Shown one piece after another: positions 10,342 through 19,258 of a DNA stretch of 51,951 nt. This DNA is from Helicobacteraceae bacterium (GTDB lineage: Bacteria > Campylobacterota > Campylobacteria > Campylobacterales > Sulfurimonadaceae). The stretch is from NCBI GenBank assembly GCA_947498025.1, contig CANMJR010000021.1, forward strand, positions 1 through 51,951, in the 5' to 3' direction. Every line of letters starts with the position of its first letter. Positions within the stretch are counted from its first letter, which is position 1. Made by a program: the position numbers and the translations under genes. The notes beneath the pieces were generated by a model. The model did no database searches, was not told the DNA's origin, and saw only the letters and a program-made list of their open reading frames with translations.

Positions 10342-11663
10342 TGGCGTTAACCCAAGAAGAATATAAGCCAAAACTCAATGCTTTGATTGCTGATATAAAC
10401 AGCAAGTTTATAGAGAGGGACGAGCTCGCAAGAATTCTAGTGTTAACTGTGTTTAGCAAGCAGCACATATTTCTAATTGGTGAGCCGGGTGTTGGTAAGA
10501 CCGACATAACGAGCACTATTGCCTCCATGATAAGAAATACTACATTCTGGGAGAAGGTTGTCGACTATGATACCAAAAAGCACGAACTTTTTGGAGATGC
10601 GAGCATCCCTTATCTGGAATTGGATAAAAGTGAAACCATTCTAGGAAATCACTTCGTTTTTCTTGATGAGATGTTTAAGGCACCTTCAGAACCACTAAAT
10701 GCTTGTCTTCCTGTAATGAATGAGAGAGTATTTCAAGATAAGGGCAAAAAGCACAAGGTCGACTTATTAAGCATGTTTGGTGCATCAAACGAAATGCCAC
10801 ATGGAGAGAAGATAGCACCCTTTGATGACAGACTTATTTTCAGATATGACGTCTTAAGAATTCAAAAACCTGAAAACTTTATTCGCTTTGCCAAGAAAGA
10901 TTTTGATACAAGCCGTGTATTAAATGTTCAGTTTGATATCGAAGATTTAGATTTCGTGGGAGCACAATCAAAGCTTTTAAATGTGGATGATTTTTTCTTT
11001 ACAGAGTTTAATAATCTGAAAATGAAAATAGTGCAGTCGAGCATCAAAGTGAGTGATAGAAAGTTTGGTAGAGCTATAGACATTTTGAGGGTATCAGCTT
11101 TTTTAAACAATAGACAAACCATGGATTATTCAGATTTCTTCATATTAAACCATATAGCGTGGTCGAAAATAGAAGAGAAAAAAAGAATAAAGAAAATTAC
11201 ATATGAATATTGCTTTAGTTCCAAAGATGAAATAGATGCCGTCTTGATTGGAGGTCAAAAAGAGTTTAAAAAACTAGAAGGCGAGATGCAAGAGCAGCTT
11301 GCGGATTTTCTAAACTATAATTTTTCACAAGATGATTTTGGGCAAGTGTTAGAGTTCAAATTTAATGTATTGGTAGATACGACTACGGATAGCTTTTTAA
11401 AACAAATTGAAAAAATATGTGAACCGTTTTTTAAAATACAAGAGAGAAAAAAATTCGCAGATATGGTCGCAGAGCAGATAAGCAATAATATATTTGTACC
11501 GGATGTGAAAGATAGAACCTTTACTGTTGATATTGTTTCGCAGTACGAAGGGACTGTTTCAAATCTAGGAAGAGTATATGAAAAAATTAAACAATGGAGC
11601 GAGGATAATAAAGATTATTTCTCATTTCAGCAGCACTGTCTTTTAAATAGCAAAAGGTCATAA
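10341..11663 (+). CDS. MoxR/RavA-type AAA+ ATPase
   Basis: The chosen ATG at 10341 overlaps the previous stop as TGATG; a GTG one codon earlier is also possible. The 440-aa product has Walker A GEPGVGKT near residue 47, Walker B FVFLDEMFKA near 105, sensor 1 GASNEMP and an arginine-rich DDRLIFRYDV stretch. This is the MoxR/RavA pattern of chaperone-like AAA+ proteins, often paired with a von Willebrand A-domain protein. No VWA partner is seen here. Its place between the coupling ATPase and the topoisomerase-GGDEF gene suggests a role in assembly or remodelling of the transfer machinery, which is inference. Such a gene is not part of the standard F operon. Confidence 0.82.
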   Translation: MALTQEEYKPKLNALIADINSKFIERDELARILVLTVFSKQHIFLIGEPGVGKTDITSTIASMIRNTTFWEKVVDYDTKKHELFGDASIPYLELDKSETILGNHFVFLDEMFKAPSEPLNACLPVMNERVFQDKGKKHKVDLLSMFGASNEMPHGEKIAPFDDRLIFRYDVLRIQKPENFIRFAKKDFDTSRVLNVQFDIEDLDFVGAQSKLLNVDDFFFTEFNNLKMKIVQSSIKVSDRKFGRAIDILRVSAFLNNRQTMDYSDFFILNHIAWSKIEEKKRIKKITYEYCFSSKDEIDAVLIGGQKEFKKLEGEMQEQLADFLNYNFSQDDFGQVLEFKFNVLVDTTTDSFLKQIEKICEPFFKIQERKKFADMVAEQISNNIFVPDVKDRTFTVDIVSQYEGTVSNLGRVYEKIKQWSEDNKDYFSFQQHCLLNSKRS

Positions 11664-11665
11664 GT

Positions 11666-14600
11666 ATGGATGCGACAAAAAACTTTGACACAATTATGAT
11701 TGTTGATGAAGATAAGAAAAAAGAGTTCCTTCTTCGCTCAGTAGATGACACTGTTTTTGTTCTCTCTATCGAGAGCATAATAAAGAGTGTGGATGTATGT
11801 CTCTCAGACGCCTTTAGCGGTATCAAATTTATGCAGAAATACATATCTAATGCTAGTGTAACATATGTGGTTCCTTGTGATCTCAACAGCGACAACAGCC
11901 TTCTATTAGCTGTACTGGAATATATAGGCGTTGAAGAGTATTACTCGCTCGAATATGACATTAATGACACCAAGGTAGTCAATGATGCTCTTAAGCACGC
12001 AAGATTAGTAAGCAGAAATGAGGTAAGGGCGCTATATGCCGAATATGCAGTTATAAAATTCTTCAAGTGCAGAATAACAAAAGTCCTTCAGTGGTACTTC
12101 GATAAAGAAGAACTTGCCACCAACAGTGAAATTGCTGAGCTAAATGTAACTCTTCCCGCACTTACGGCACTAAGCAAGATAGTAATAACAGAAGAGAGTA
12201 TAGAAAACTTTGTACCGGAAGAGTTTCAAAAAGTCGGAATAGTTTATCAATATGCTGATATTCAATTTACCGTAAGAAACAGCAAGAAGTTTGGAAAAAA
12301 ATTAGAGAGCGAACTAGAGCTGTTTATAAGACAATTAAACAATCCTAAAAATCTCCACATAGTAAAAGATTTCAAAAGAGAGGCTAAGAATCTAAAGCCA
12401 CCGCCGCCTCTCACTATAAACACACTTGAAAGAGTCGGTGTTACCAGATTCGGCTTCTCTATAGATTACTTAGTGAAAGTAGCAACAGAGCTAAGAAAAG
12501 GAGAGTTTACTATTGCCGGTAAATACATAGGCCCGCTTATTACGCCAATATATACGACAACGCAAAAAATTAATTCAGATGCTACATTAGAGATAAACAA
12601 TCTGATCATTAATACATATGGAAGTAAGTATATCTCTCCGGGCAATAGAGAGTATGCAAAAACAGATGAAGATAAAAATAGCCATAAAGAAGCAATCCGT
12701 CCTCTCTATTTTAGTGAAGAGTTTTTTCCAAAGAACATAAGACCCTATTTATCAGAAGACCAGTTTAAAATATACAGCGTAATCTTCTATCGCTCAATAG
12801 CAGCCTTTATGGCGGATGCAGTAATAAATGTAAGCGAATTGATTGTGGCAGTGGAGGGTATAGAGTTCAAGGCAGTCTCTAAAATAGTAAGCAAAGATGA
12901 AATCGGCAATGTCTATGATGGTTGGTTAAAAATCGGAACGTTCCTTGGAAGCGACGAAGCGGATCAAATCAACGAGAATACCGTTCTACCAGAATCGCTC
13001 TATCCAGGGCAAGAGTTTACCGGAGAGTCAAGAGAGATACTAGAGTTTAAGACATTCACTTCCAACGAGAGAAATCCTGCAAGATGGGGGGAGGGGAGAC
13101 TAAAGGCAAGTCTAATCAAGGATGGCTTAGTTGCAGAACTTAGCGACTCTTCCAGTATTAATCAGCTCAAAGAACAAAAGCTGGCATTCCCGGCACATGG
13201 AACTCTTCACCCATCCGGATTAGGAAAAAAAGTGTACTACACACTTGAGGAGTATGCTGATTGGATTTTCAATGAAGATTTCGCGAAAGCTTATGTCGAC
13301 AGTCTTGATATGATTGCTGAGGGCAACTATACAAAAGAGTCCATGATGGAAAGCTTCTATCTAAATGAGGGGATATTCAAAAAGAATATAGGCTATAAAG
13401 AATCAATCAATAGAAATGCTCCTGAAGAGTGGTTAGTCAACAAGGCAAAAAGAGTAGCGAACCAAATAGGGGCGACCCTTCCGGATACGACATTAGGCAG
13501 TAGAAACCTTCTCTTTGCATACATAGAGCAAAACAATCCAGAGTTAGAGAAGCTTGGCAAATGTGTAGACTGTAGAAACGGAGAGATTTACGAGCAGGAT
13601 AAGGGCTTTTTTTGCAACAATAGTAATTGCAACTTTGCACTATGGAAAGACGGCATTGATAGGTTTTTTAAATATTTCAAAAAACACATTCCAATGCATG
13701 ATTATAAAGAGGTCGTAAGAGTAATATTATCAAATAAAAAGTGCCAAATAGACGGGCTTTATAATAACAAGGAAGATAAAAACTTTAGTGCATACATAAC
13801 AATCAGTCTTGATGATAAATACAGAAAATGGAAGATAGATTTTTATACAGAGAAGAGAGCGACAGCCGAAGAGGAGCCGGCACTTGGTGACGATAGTAGC
13901 CAGAGTGAAGATGGATATGAAGCTAGAGAGAGTGACTATATAGAAGAAGATAGAGACAGAGAAGATAATAGATATGAAGACCATGATGAGAGTAGTTATG
14001 AGCACTTTGAAAATGTTTACGAAAATGAGGTTAATGATGCTTTCTACGCGGCACAAGAGTATGAGCAGACAGATAGTGTTTCACTGAGTGAAATTAACAA
14101 TGCCTTTGATGTCGCACAGGAGCAAGCAGAGAGCGTACAGCCTGTATGCGAAAAAGAAATAATGGCAAGAGAAAATGAAGAGCTGTTGAGGAAAATAAAG
14201 AGAGGAGAAGAGGAGAAGAGACTGCTAGCTGACAAGGCGACAAAGGATGAACTCACAAGAGCCTATAATAAGGGTTGTTTTATCGATGATATGAACAAGC
14301 ACTGGGCAAGTGGAAGCTCGGATTCTCTCGTTCTTGCTTTCGTTGACGCTGACAAATTTAAAAATGTAAACGATACATATGGTCACAAGTGCGGAGATAC
14401 GGTGCTGGTGGAACTCTCAAATTTGATGCACGATTCAATAAGAAGCTTAAATGCAAAACTCTATCGATATGGTGGGGAAGAGTTCTGCATAGTATCGCAA
14501 GAGAGCCAAGAGGAGAGCTTACAACTCTTTGCGGGAATTAGAAAAGCCATGGAAAGCAAAGTCATCCATTTTGAAGAGCATTCAATTACTGTCACGATTA

Positions 14601-15661
14601 GTATCGGGGTTGCTTTTGGAATCAACAAGAAACTTCCGTCAGACCTAATTAAGAAAGCCGACTCATTTGTTTATATGGCAAAAGAGCAGGGAAGAAACAG
14701 AATGCTAAGTGAGACTATGTTGGAGATAAAAAATCAAATCCTCAAAGAGAGAATTGAATCAATAGATAAGGAGAAAGCGGCACTCTACTCTAAGGCCACA
14801 ATAGATGATATGACAAAGGCATACAATCGAGCACAATTTAATATTGATATGGAGGTAATAGAAGAGGAAGGTTTGCTGCCACGGGCGACATTGGCATTCA
14901 TAGATGCTGATAAATTTAAAAATGTAAATGATACATATGGTCATGAGTGTGGGGATATGGTATTGATTACACTTGTCAGCACAATACATGGATGTATAGA
15001 AGGGTTAGAATTAAAACTCTATCGATACGGCGGGGAAGAGTTCTGCATTGTATCGCTTGAGAGCCAAGAGAAGAGCTTAAAAGTCTTTGAAGAGATTAGA
15101 AGAGCTATGGAGAGCAAAGTCATTCATTACGAAGAGCATTCAATTACTGTCACGATTAGTATCGGGGTTGCTTTTGGAGAAGATGAGGTAACAAGTAGTG
15201 GATTGACCGAGAAAGCAGATTTGATGGTCTTTGCAGCAAAAGACCAAGGAAGAAACAGAATTGTTACTACAAGGGTGGTAGAGATGACTTGTGATATTGA
15301 GGATAAACCTAAGCAGAATGATGAGTCGCTAGAATCATTTTGGAAAGAGCACTCAAATATAGGACGCACTTTTGCAATTCTTCCTTTAATTGAAGACTAT
15401 GAGATAATTAAATTTATTGATGAGGCTGAGGTAAGCTATAGACACTATGCTGATTGTACATTTTTAGTGATGAAGATTGATATGAGGCAAGGCACAGCAC
15501 TGATTGAAAATATCAATAATCTTTTCCCGCAAGCCCCATTAGCATTTGGTGTTGTAGTTTCGCTCGAAGTTTTTACCTATGATGAGCAAATTATTCAATA
15601 CACCTTGAAGCTCTATGAAGATGCAAAAGAAAAAAACAAATTTATATATAAGAGGATGTAA
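11666..15661 (+). CDS. degenerate type IA topoisomerase fused to two GGDEF domains
   Basis: The first ~700 of 1331 aa follow a type IA topoisomerase. There is a Toprim-like start (MIVDEDKKKE; then VVPCDLNSD where DxDxE is expected), the tyrosine region LITPIYTTTQ (Y296), SHKEAIRP at 339-346, PARWGEGRL at 471-479, and a zinc ribbon with C633, C636, C650 and C655. An acidic linker (about 730-800) and coiled coil (about 830-855) lead to two GGDEF domains. Each has DADKFKNVND and an intact GGEEF (about 936 and 1122), with no RxxD inhibitory site. A ~130-aa tail follows. GGEEF enzymes normally make cyclic-di-GMP. The topoisomerase part looks catalytically weakened and may only bind DNA. I know of no such fusion. 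Confidence 0.82.
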   Translation: MDATKNFDTIMIVDEDKKKEFLLRSVDDTVFVLSIESIIKSVDVCLSDAFSGIKFMQKYISNASVTYVVPCDLNSDNSLLLAVLEYIGVEEYYSLEYDINDTKVVNDALKHARLVSRNEVRALYAEYAVIKFFKCRITKVLQWYFDKEELATNSEIAELNVTLPALTALSKIVITEESIENFVPEEFQKVGIVYQYADIQFTVRNSKKFGKKLESELELFIRQLNNPKNLHIVKDFKREAKNLKPPPPLTINTLERVGVTRFGFSIDYLVKVATELRKGEFTIAGKYIGPLITPIYTTTQKINSDATLEINNLIINTYGSKYISPGNREYAKTDEDKNSHKEAIRPLYFSEEFFPKNIRPYLSEDQFKIYSVIFYRSIAAFMADAVINVSELIVAVEGIEFKAVSKIVSKDEIGNVYDGWLKIGTFLGSDEADQINENTVLPESLYPGQEFTGESREILEFKTFTSNERNPARWGEGRLKASLIKDGLVAELSDSSSINQLKEQKLAFPAHGTLHPSGLGKKVYYTLEEYADWIFNEDFAKAYVDSLDMIAEGNYTKESMMESFYLNEGIFKKNIGYKESINRNAPEEWLVNKAKRVANQIGATLPDTTLGSRNLLFAYIEQNNPELEKLGKCVDCRNGEIYEQDKGFFCNNSNCNFALWKDGIDRFFKYFKKHIPMHDYKEVVRVILSNKKCQIDGLYNNKEDKNFSAYITISLDDKYRKWKIDFYTEKRATAEEEPALGDDSSQSEDGYEARESDYIEEDRDREDNRYEDHDESSYEHFENVYENEVNDAFYAAQEYEQTDSVSLSEINNAFDVAQEQAESVQPVCEKEIMARENEELLRKIKRGEEEKRLLADKATKDELTRAYNKGCFIDDMNKHWASGSSDSLVLAFVDADKFKNVNDTYGHKCGDTVLVELSNLMHDSIRSLNAKLYRYGGEEFCIVSQESQEESLQLFAGIRKAMESKVIHFEEHSITVTISIGVAFGINKKLPSDLIKKADSFVYMAKEQGRNRMLSETMLEIKNQILKERIESIDKEKAALYSKATIDDMTKAYNRAQFNIDMEVIEEEGLLPRATLAFIDADKFKNVNDTYGHECGDMVLITLVSTIHGCIEGLELKLYRYGGEEFCIVSLESQEKSLKVFEEIRRAMESKVIHYEEHSITVTISIGVAFGEDEVTSSGLTEKADLMVFAAKDQGRNRIVTTRVVEMTCDIEDKPKQNDESLESFWKEHSNIGRTFAILPLIEDYEIIKFIDEAEVSYRHYADCTFLVMKIDMRQGTALIENINNLFPQAPLAFGVVVSLEVFTYDEQIIQYTLKLYEDAKEKNKFIYKRM

Positions 15662-15664
15662 CAA

Positions 15665-16042
15665 ATGCGAAACATAACAATATCACTAATCGACGATTCA
15701 CCAAGACAACTAGAACAAATAAAGAGCTTCATAGAGATGGCAGCTATGGGAGTGTGTGAAATAAAAATAAATACCATAAGCGATATAGAAAATTTGCAAA
15801 ATCATATGCCTTTGCTTCTGGAGAGCGACTATATTTTCTGTGACTTGCATTTTAAGGACACCGAGATGACAGGAGATCGTCTCCTGCATTTTATTAGCTT
15901 AGAAGGGTTTTCCGGTAAAGCTTATATTTTAAGCGGAGACCTCGTAGCAATAGATAGCAATATTGACATGTCGATGCGCTATGTGTCAAAGATGAATATC
16001 ATGAAGCCCGCTTTTCTTCTTAAATTATTAGAGATAGAGTAA
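15665..16042 (+). CDS. single-domain response regulator receiver
   Basis: This 125-aa protein is a stand-alone receiver domain. It has the acidic pair (IDDSP, residues 9-10), a likely phospho-accepting Asp in FCDLHF (about residue 59), the switch serine in ILSGD and a lysine in VSKMN. It starts 3 bases after the topoisomerase-GGDEF stop and ends 2 bases before the next ATPase, so it belongs to the transfer operon. No output domain is present. It may pass phosphate-dependent control to the neighbouring GGDEF protein or ATPase. The kinase-like gene at 20864 is the obvious candidate partner. Confidence 0.8.
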   Translation: MRNITISLIDDSPRQLEQIKSFIEMAAMGVCEIKINTISDIENLQNHMPLLLESDYIFCDLHFKDTEMTGDRLLHFISLEGFSGKAYILSGDLVAIDSNIDMSMRYVSKMNIMKPAFLLKLLEIE

Positions 16043-16044
16043 GA

Positions 16045-17493
16045 ATGATAGAGATTCATAATCCTAACCTCGCAAGAACCATCCCAATAGAGGATATGTA
16101 CAAAGGGAAGGCGTTTATTCTAGGAAAAGGCTTTACGAAGCCATCAATGGTTTTTGAGAGAGACTTTGACAAGATGCCTAACGCCCATGTGGCAATTACC
16201 GGAACAAGCGGGAGCGGAAAAACTACCCTTGTGCTTCCTTTGATAACCTACTATGCAAATCTCGGCAAAATTGTCCATGTAATTGACCCTAAAAAAGATG
16301 GGATGAGAACAGACGGAGAGAATCTGTTTTTATTCACCGGCAGAAACAGTCCGTACAGCGTACCAGTATTTGAGTTTGACCACCACAAGGAAAATGGTGG
16401 CATCCACTCTGAGGCGAAGGAGATAGTAAGACTTCTAAAAAAATATTATTTCCCCTCAGCGGGGGAGCACCAAACAGGAGTGCTTCTTCAGTTGATAATT
16501 GATACGTATCGAATGAAAGGATTCATGGAAGAAGACGATACCACTTGGGATAAAGGCTACGATTTAAACAACAGGGATGAGAAGAGAGAGTGGCTTTTAA
16601 CTCTGCCGACCATGGAGGATTTGTTTGATAATCTGCTTGCCCTAATTGAGGTGTGTAAATTTAAAGAAGAAGATGATTTCGGGAAGTTTCATACAATCAA
16701 TAAACAGAAGATTGAAAGACTCCAAGAGCAAGAGGAAAATGACGACAAAGATAACGAAAGCAAGATACTCGCTGTCCAGGAAACAATGATTGAGACATAC
16801 AAGCAATATGTTAACGGTCTTGTGAGAAAAGGTGTTGAAAGAATAAAAATTGCCGAGGATATGTTTAAAGATGTCAGTATGGATTTTTATAATGACCCGA
16901 AAGTGCAAAGAGCACTTGATGGACTAAAGCTAAACCTAAAGCTTGTTGTTAATAGTGGAGTCTTTGGCTCAAAAATTCCACCCGTCACAAGAGGGGTTAA
17001 TAGGTATGACATTTCCGGGCTGCCTCCTGAGACACAATGTTTTATAACTGAGATAATTGCAAACAAGCTTGATAGGTCATTACGCTTTAGGGGAGAGTAT
17101 CTCGATTTGCCTAAAGCATACAGAGATATAAGAGGAGCAAAGTACGATAATGTTTTAGTGATAGATGAAGCCCAGCTGGTTTTGCCCACCGGCAGAGATG
17201 CAAAAGATTCAACAAAAGGTCTTATAAGAATTGCAGCAGAGGGAAGAGGGAGAGGCTTGGCGCTAGTTCTTCTTACTCAATCACCAAACAATATACCAGA
17301 AATTATGCTGAGAAATATAGGAACGAAAATAATACTCAAAACAGAGCCTGTAGATACTAAAAGTGTTTGTAGGTTGTTGGGGGTTAATAAAACTGAACTT
17401 GACAGAATATACGATACCTTTGGGACGTGTATGCTGAATGTTGATAAAGATTATGAAACAGTAGCATTGCCATGGGTGAAGATAAGAGCTTGA
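16045..17493 (+). CDS. second TraD/HerA-like P-loop ATPase
   Basis: The 482-aa protein has Walker A GTSGSGKTT at about residue 53, an IDPKKDG motif after the next strand, Walker B VLVIDEAQ near 373, and the later RGRGLALVLLTQSP sensor stretch. This matches the FtsK/HerA/VirD4 class of hexameric DNA or protein pumps. No membrane segment is present. It is the last gene of the first operon. It could be a second coupling protein, a DNA-processing motor, or a HerA-like partner of the topoisomerase protein. The insertion at about 210-240 is very acidic and probably flexible. Confidence 0.8.
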   Translation: MIEIHNPNLARTIPIEDMYKGKAFILGKGFTKPSMVFERDFDKMPNAHVAITGTSGSGKTTLVLPLITYYANLGKIVHVIDPKKDGMRTDGENLFLFTGRNSPYSVPVFEFDHHKENGGIHSEAKEIVRLLKKYYFPSAGEHQTGVLLQLIIDTYRMKGFMEEDDTTWDKGYDLNNRDEKREWLLTLPTMEDLFDNLLALIEVCKFKEEDDFGKFHTINKQKIERLQEQEENDDKDNESKILAVQETMIETYKQYVNGLVRKGVERIKIAEDMFKDVSMDFYNDPKVQRALDGLKLNLKLVVNSGVFGSKIPPVTRGVNRYDISGLPPETQCFITEIIANKLDRSLRFRGEYLDLPKAYRDIRGAKYDNVLVIDEAQLVLPTGRDAKDSTKGLIRIAAEGRGRGLALVLLTQSPNNIPEIMLRNIGTKIILKTEPVDTKSVCRLLGVNKTELDRIYDTFGTCMLNVDKDYETVALPWVKIRA

Positions 17494-17514
17494 GATGCCG
17501 CCGAAAAAGGTGAT

Positions 17515-17526
17515 GGCTTTTTAGCC
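17515..17526 (+). terminator. weak hairpin between convergent genes
   Basis: GGCT-TTTT-AGCC forms a small stem 20 bases after the ATPase stop, in the short spacer before the convergent gene ending at 17561. It is weak and has no clear T-run, so termination here is uncertain. Confidence 0.3.
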
Positions 17527-17560
17527 AACAACCCCTAGGCGAGTAATATTTACAAAGAGT

Positions 17561-18076
17561 TTACATTTTTGGGATTTTTTGAATAAAATCCACACTGTTT
17601 TCTGCAGCTCTCTTTAGCGTCACATACGGATGTTTTTTAAATTCCGAGAACTCTTCTGAATTACTTCTTAGTGGATATGGATATCCTTTTTCAAGAAGTG
17701 TATTAAATGGTTGGTATCTATATTTAAGAAGTTTATCTTTCATAAAAAAGAAATCATCATCCGCTAGCGAATCCATATGTTTTGTTAATATCTCTTCATA
17801 TAAATTCGCATATTTTTTGACAAGAACATGTATTATGTCAAACTCTGTCTCTATTCTAATAATTAGTTTTTTACCTCTCTTTTTAAAAAGAATATCTTTT
17901 TTCTTTAAGGCAACTGTTTCATTGGCTTTTCCTACTGGCAAAAAAGGAAAAACTAAAAAACATTCAATTAATTTTTTATCCTCTTTCCCTAGGTTGGCAA
18001 AATCCAAATTTTTAATTTCTGCAATTAGAGCTTTTATATTTATATAATCTTTTACAATTACTTCAAATTCTTTCAT
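17561..18076 (-). CDS. hypothetical 171-aa protein
   Basis: I do not recognise this protein. It is soluble, Lys- and Phe-rich, without signal peptide or Cys motifs, and probably mostly alpha-helical. The ATG at 18076 follows AAAAGGA on the minus strand at a workable distance. It runs against the two flanking operons and sits alone between them, a common position for a small regulator or immunity-type gene on mobile elements. There is no direct evidence for either. Confidence 0.6.
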   Translation of the reverse strand: MKEFEVIVKDYINIKALIAEIKNLDFANLGKEDKKLIECFLVFPFLPVGKANETVALKKKDILFKKRGKKLIIRIETEFDIIHVLVKKYANLYEEILTKHMDSLADDDFFFMKDKLLKYRYQPFNTLLEKGYPYPLRSNSEEFSEFKKHPYVTLKRAAENSVDFIQKIPKM

Positions 18077-18430
18077 GATGAAAATCCTTTTTTTTATTAA
18101 CTACCACTCAGTATGTTTATTAATGTAATAATCTTAAATTTTGAAATTATTATAACCTATTATTTGTAAAACTTCAAAGCAAATTATTATGCAATTCTCT
18201 TAATTATTTTAAGATTAAAATAAGAAATATTAACTGTTTATGCTTTTTTGACATTGAGAATATGAACAACTGAAAATCAATGTAATATGATTATAATAGC
18301 CTATTCTTAGGGATTTAGAATTGCTTATAGTGAATAGCTTTATATTGTTTTAAGTTTAAAATTTTAAGAAATTAAATTATATTTTATAATGGTTTAAGCT
18401 AATTTTTGTAAGAATTAACAACTTAATTTA
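18077..18430. promoter_or_regulatory. divergent promoter spacer of the second operon
   Basis: This 354-base A/T-rich spacer separates divergent genes. A good -10 element, TATAAT, lies at 18385-18390, about 40 bases before the transglycosylase start. Repeats of TTTTAAG/TTTAAG occur at about 18346-18375. No gene or RNA was recognised. Confidence 0.5.
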
Positions 18431-18949
18431 ATGGAGAAATCATTGAAACTTTTTCTACTTTTTTTATTCTTTACTGAATTGCTGTTTTCAAACAGTGTTT
18501 GTGTTGTCGAAAAAGATTTATTAGTAGCGTATGCCAAAAATGAAAGACACTCAAATAGGTATGTTGGCTATCCATATATGATAAGTTTTAATGAGCAAAA
18601 AGAATCAAAAATACTTCGAGAAGAAAAGATTCTTGACGGCTATGGAAAATGGTTAGACTCCAGAACGTTTGATTGCAAGAACGAAGCAACATGCAAAGCT
18701 ATCACAACCGCCCTTGTTAAAAATGGAATCAAGAATATGGATTTAGGGCATATGCAGATTTGCTACAAGTGGCATCCTCTTGAGGTTTCGGAATATTTTG
18801 ATATTCAGAAGAGTGAGCAACGAGCCTGTAGATACCTAGTGAGTCTAACCAAACAGTATGGGTGGTCTTGGGAAACTATCGGCAAGTATCATAGCTTCAC
18901 CAAAGACAAAAATGAAGCATATTACAAAAAAATTCAAAAAAACTTATAA
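18431..18949 (+). CDS. lytic transglycosylase-like protein of the transfer system
   Basis: This 172-aa secreted protein has an N-terminal hydrophobic signal (LFLLFLFFTELLFS). The motif MDLGHMQICYKWHP near residues 97-110 matches the conserved NxDxGLMQIN region of SLT-type transglycosylases linked to type IV secretion (VirB1, TrbN and similar). A final YGWSWETIGKYHS segment fits the second half of that fold. Such enzymes open peptidoglycan for the mating channel. The ATG at 18431 has no ribosome site, while a TTG at 18443 is preceded by GGAG at 7 bases and gives a cleaner signal peptide, so the true start may be 18443. It heads the second operon. Confidence 0.72.
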   Translation: MEKSLKLFLLFLFFTELLFSNSVCVVEKDLLVAYAKNERHSNRYVGYPYMISFNEQKESKILREEKILDGYGKWLDSRTFDCKNEATCKAITTALVKNGIKNMDLGHMQICYKWHPLEVSEYFDIQKSEQRACRYLVSLTKQYGWSWETIGKYHSFTKDKNEAYYKKIQKNL

Positions 18950-18962
18950 CAGGAGAGAATAT

Positions 18963-19232
18963 ATGAGGTTTATGCAAAGCACAATTTTCTTTATGGTGCT
19001 ATTTGGTGTTCTAAGTGCTAGTGCTGATGATGGGTATGTTCTAGTGAATAGCGAAAAACTACAAAAAGTATTGAGCAAGATGCAACAAAGAATAGTGCTC
19101 TTAGAGGAAGTAGTCTATAAAGACAATGCTTCATCTGTAAACAATAGTGGAGTAAATGCAATAGGCAAAAAAGATAACGCAATAAAGCTTGATGAAGACT
19201 ATCAAAATCTTTTTCAAGGCATAGAAAAATAA
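18963..19232 (+). CDS. small exported protein
   Basis: This 89-aa protein begins with a clear signal peptide (FFMVLFGVLSASA). A strong AGGAG site precedes the ATG at 18963; longer in-frame starts would overlap the previous gene and lose the signal. The mature part holds a short heptad-like region (VLSKMQQRIVLLEEVVY), so it may oligomerise in the periplasm. I do not recognise a family. It follows the transglycosylase by 13 bases and is probably translated with it. Confidence 0.65.
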   Translation: MRFMQSTIFFMVLFGVLSASADDGYVLVNSEKLQKVLSKMQQRIVLLEEVVYKDNASSVNNSGVNAIGKKDNAIKLDEDYQNLFQGIEK

Positions 19233-19258
19233 AAAACATTAAATCTGGGGAGAAAAAA

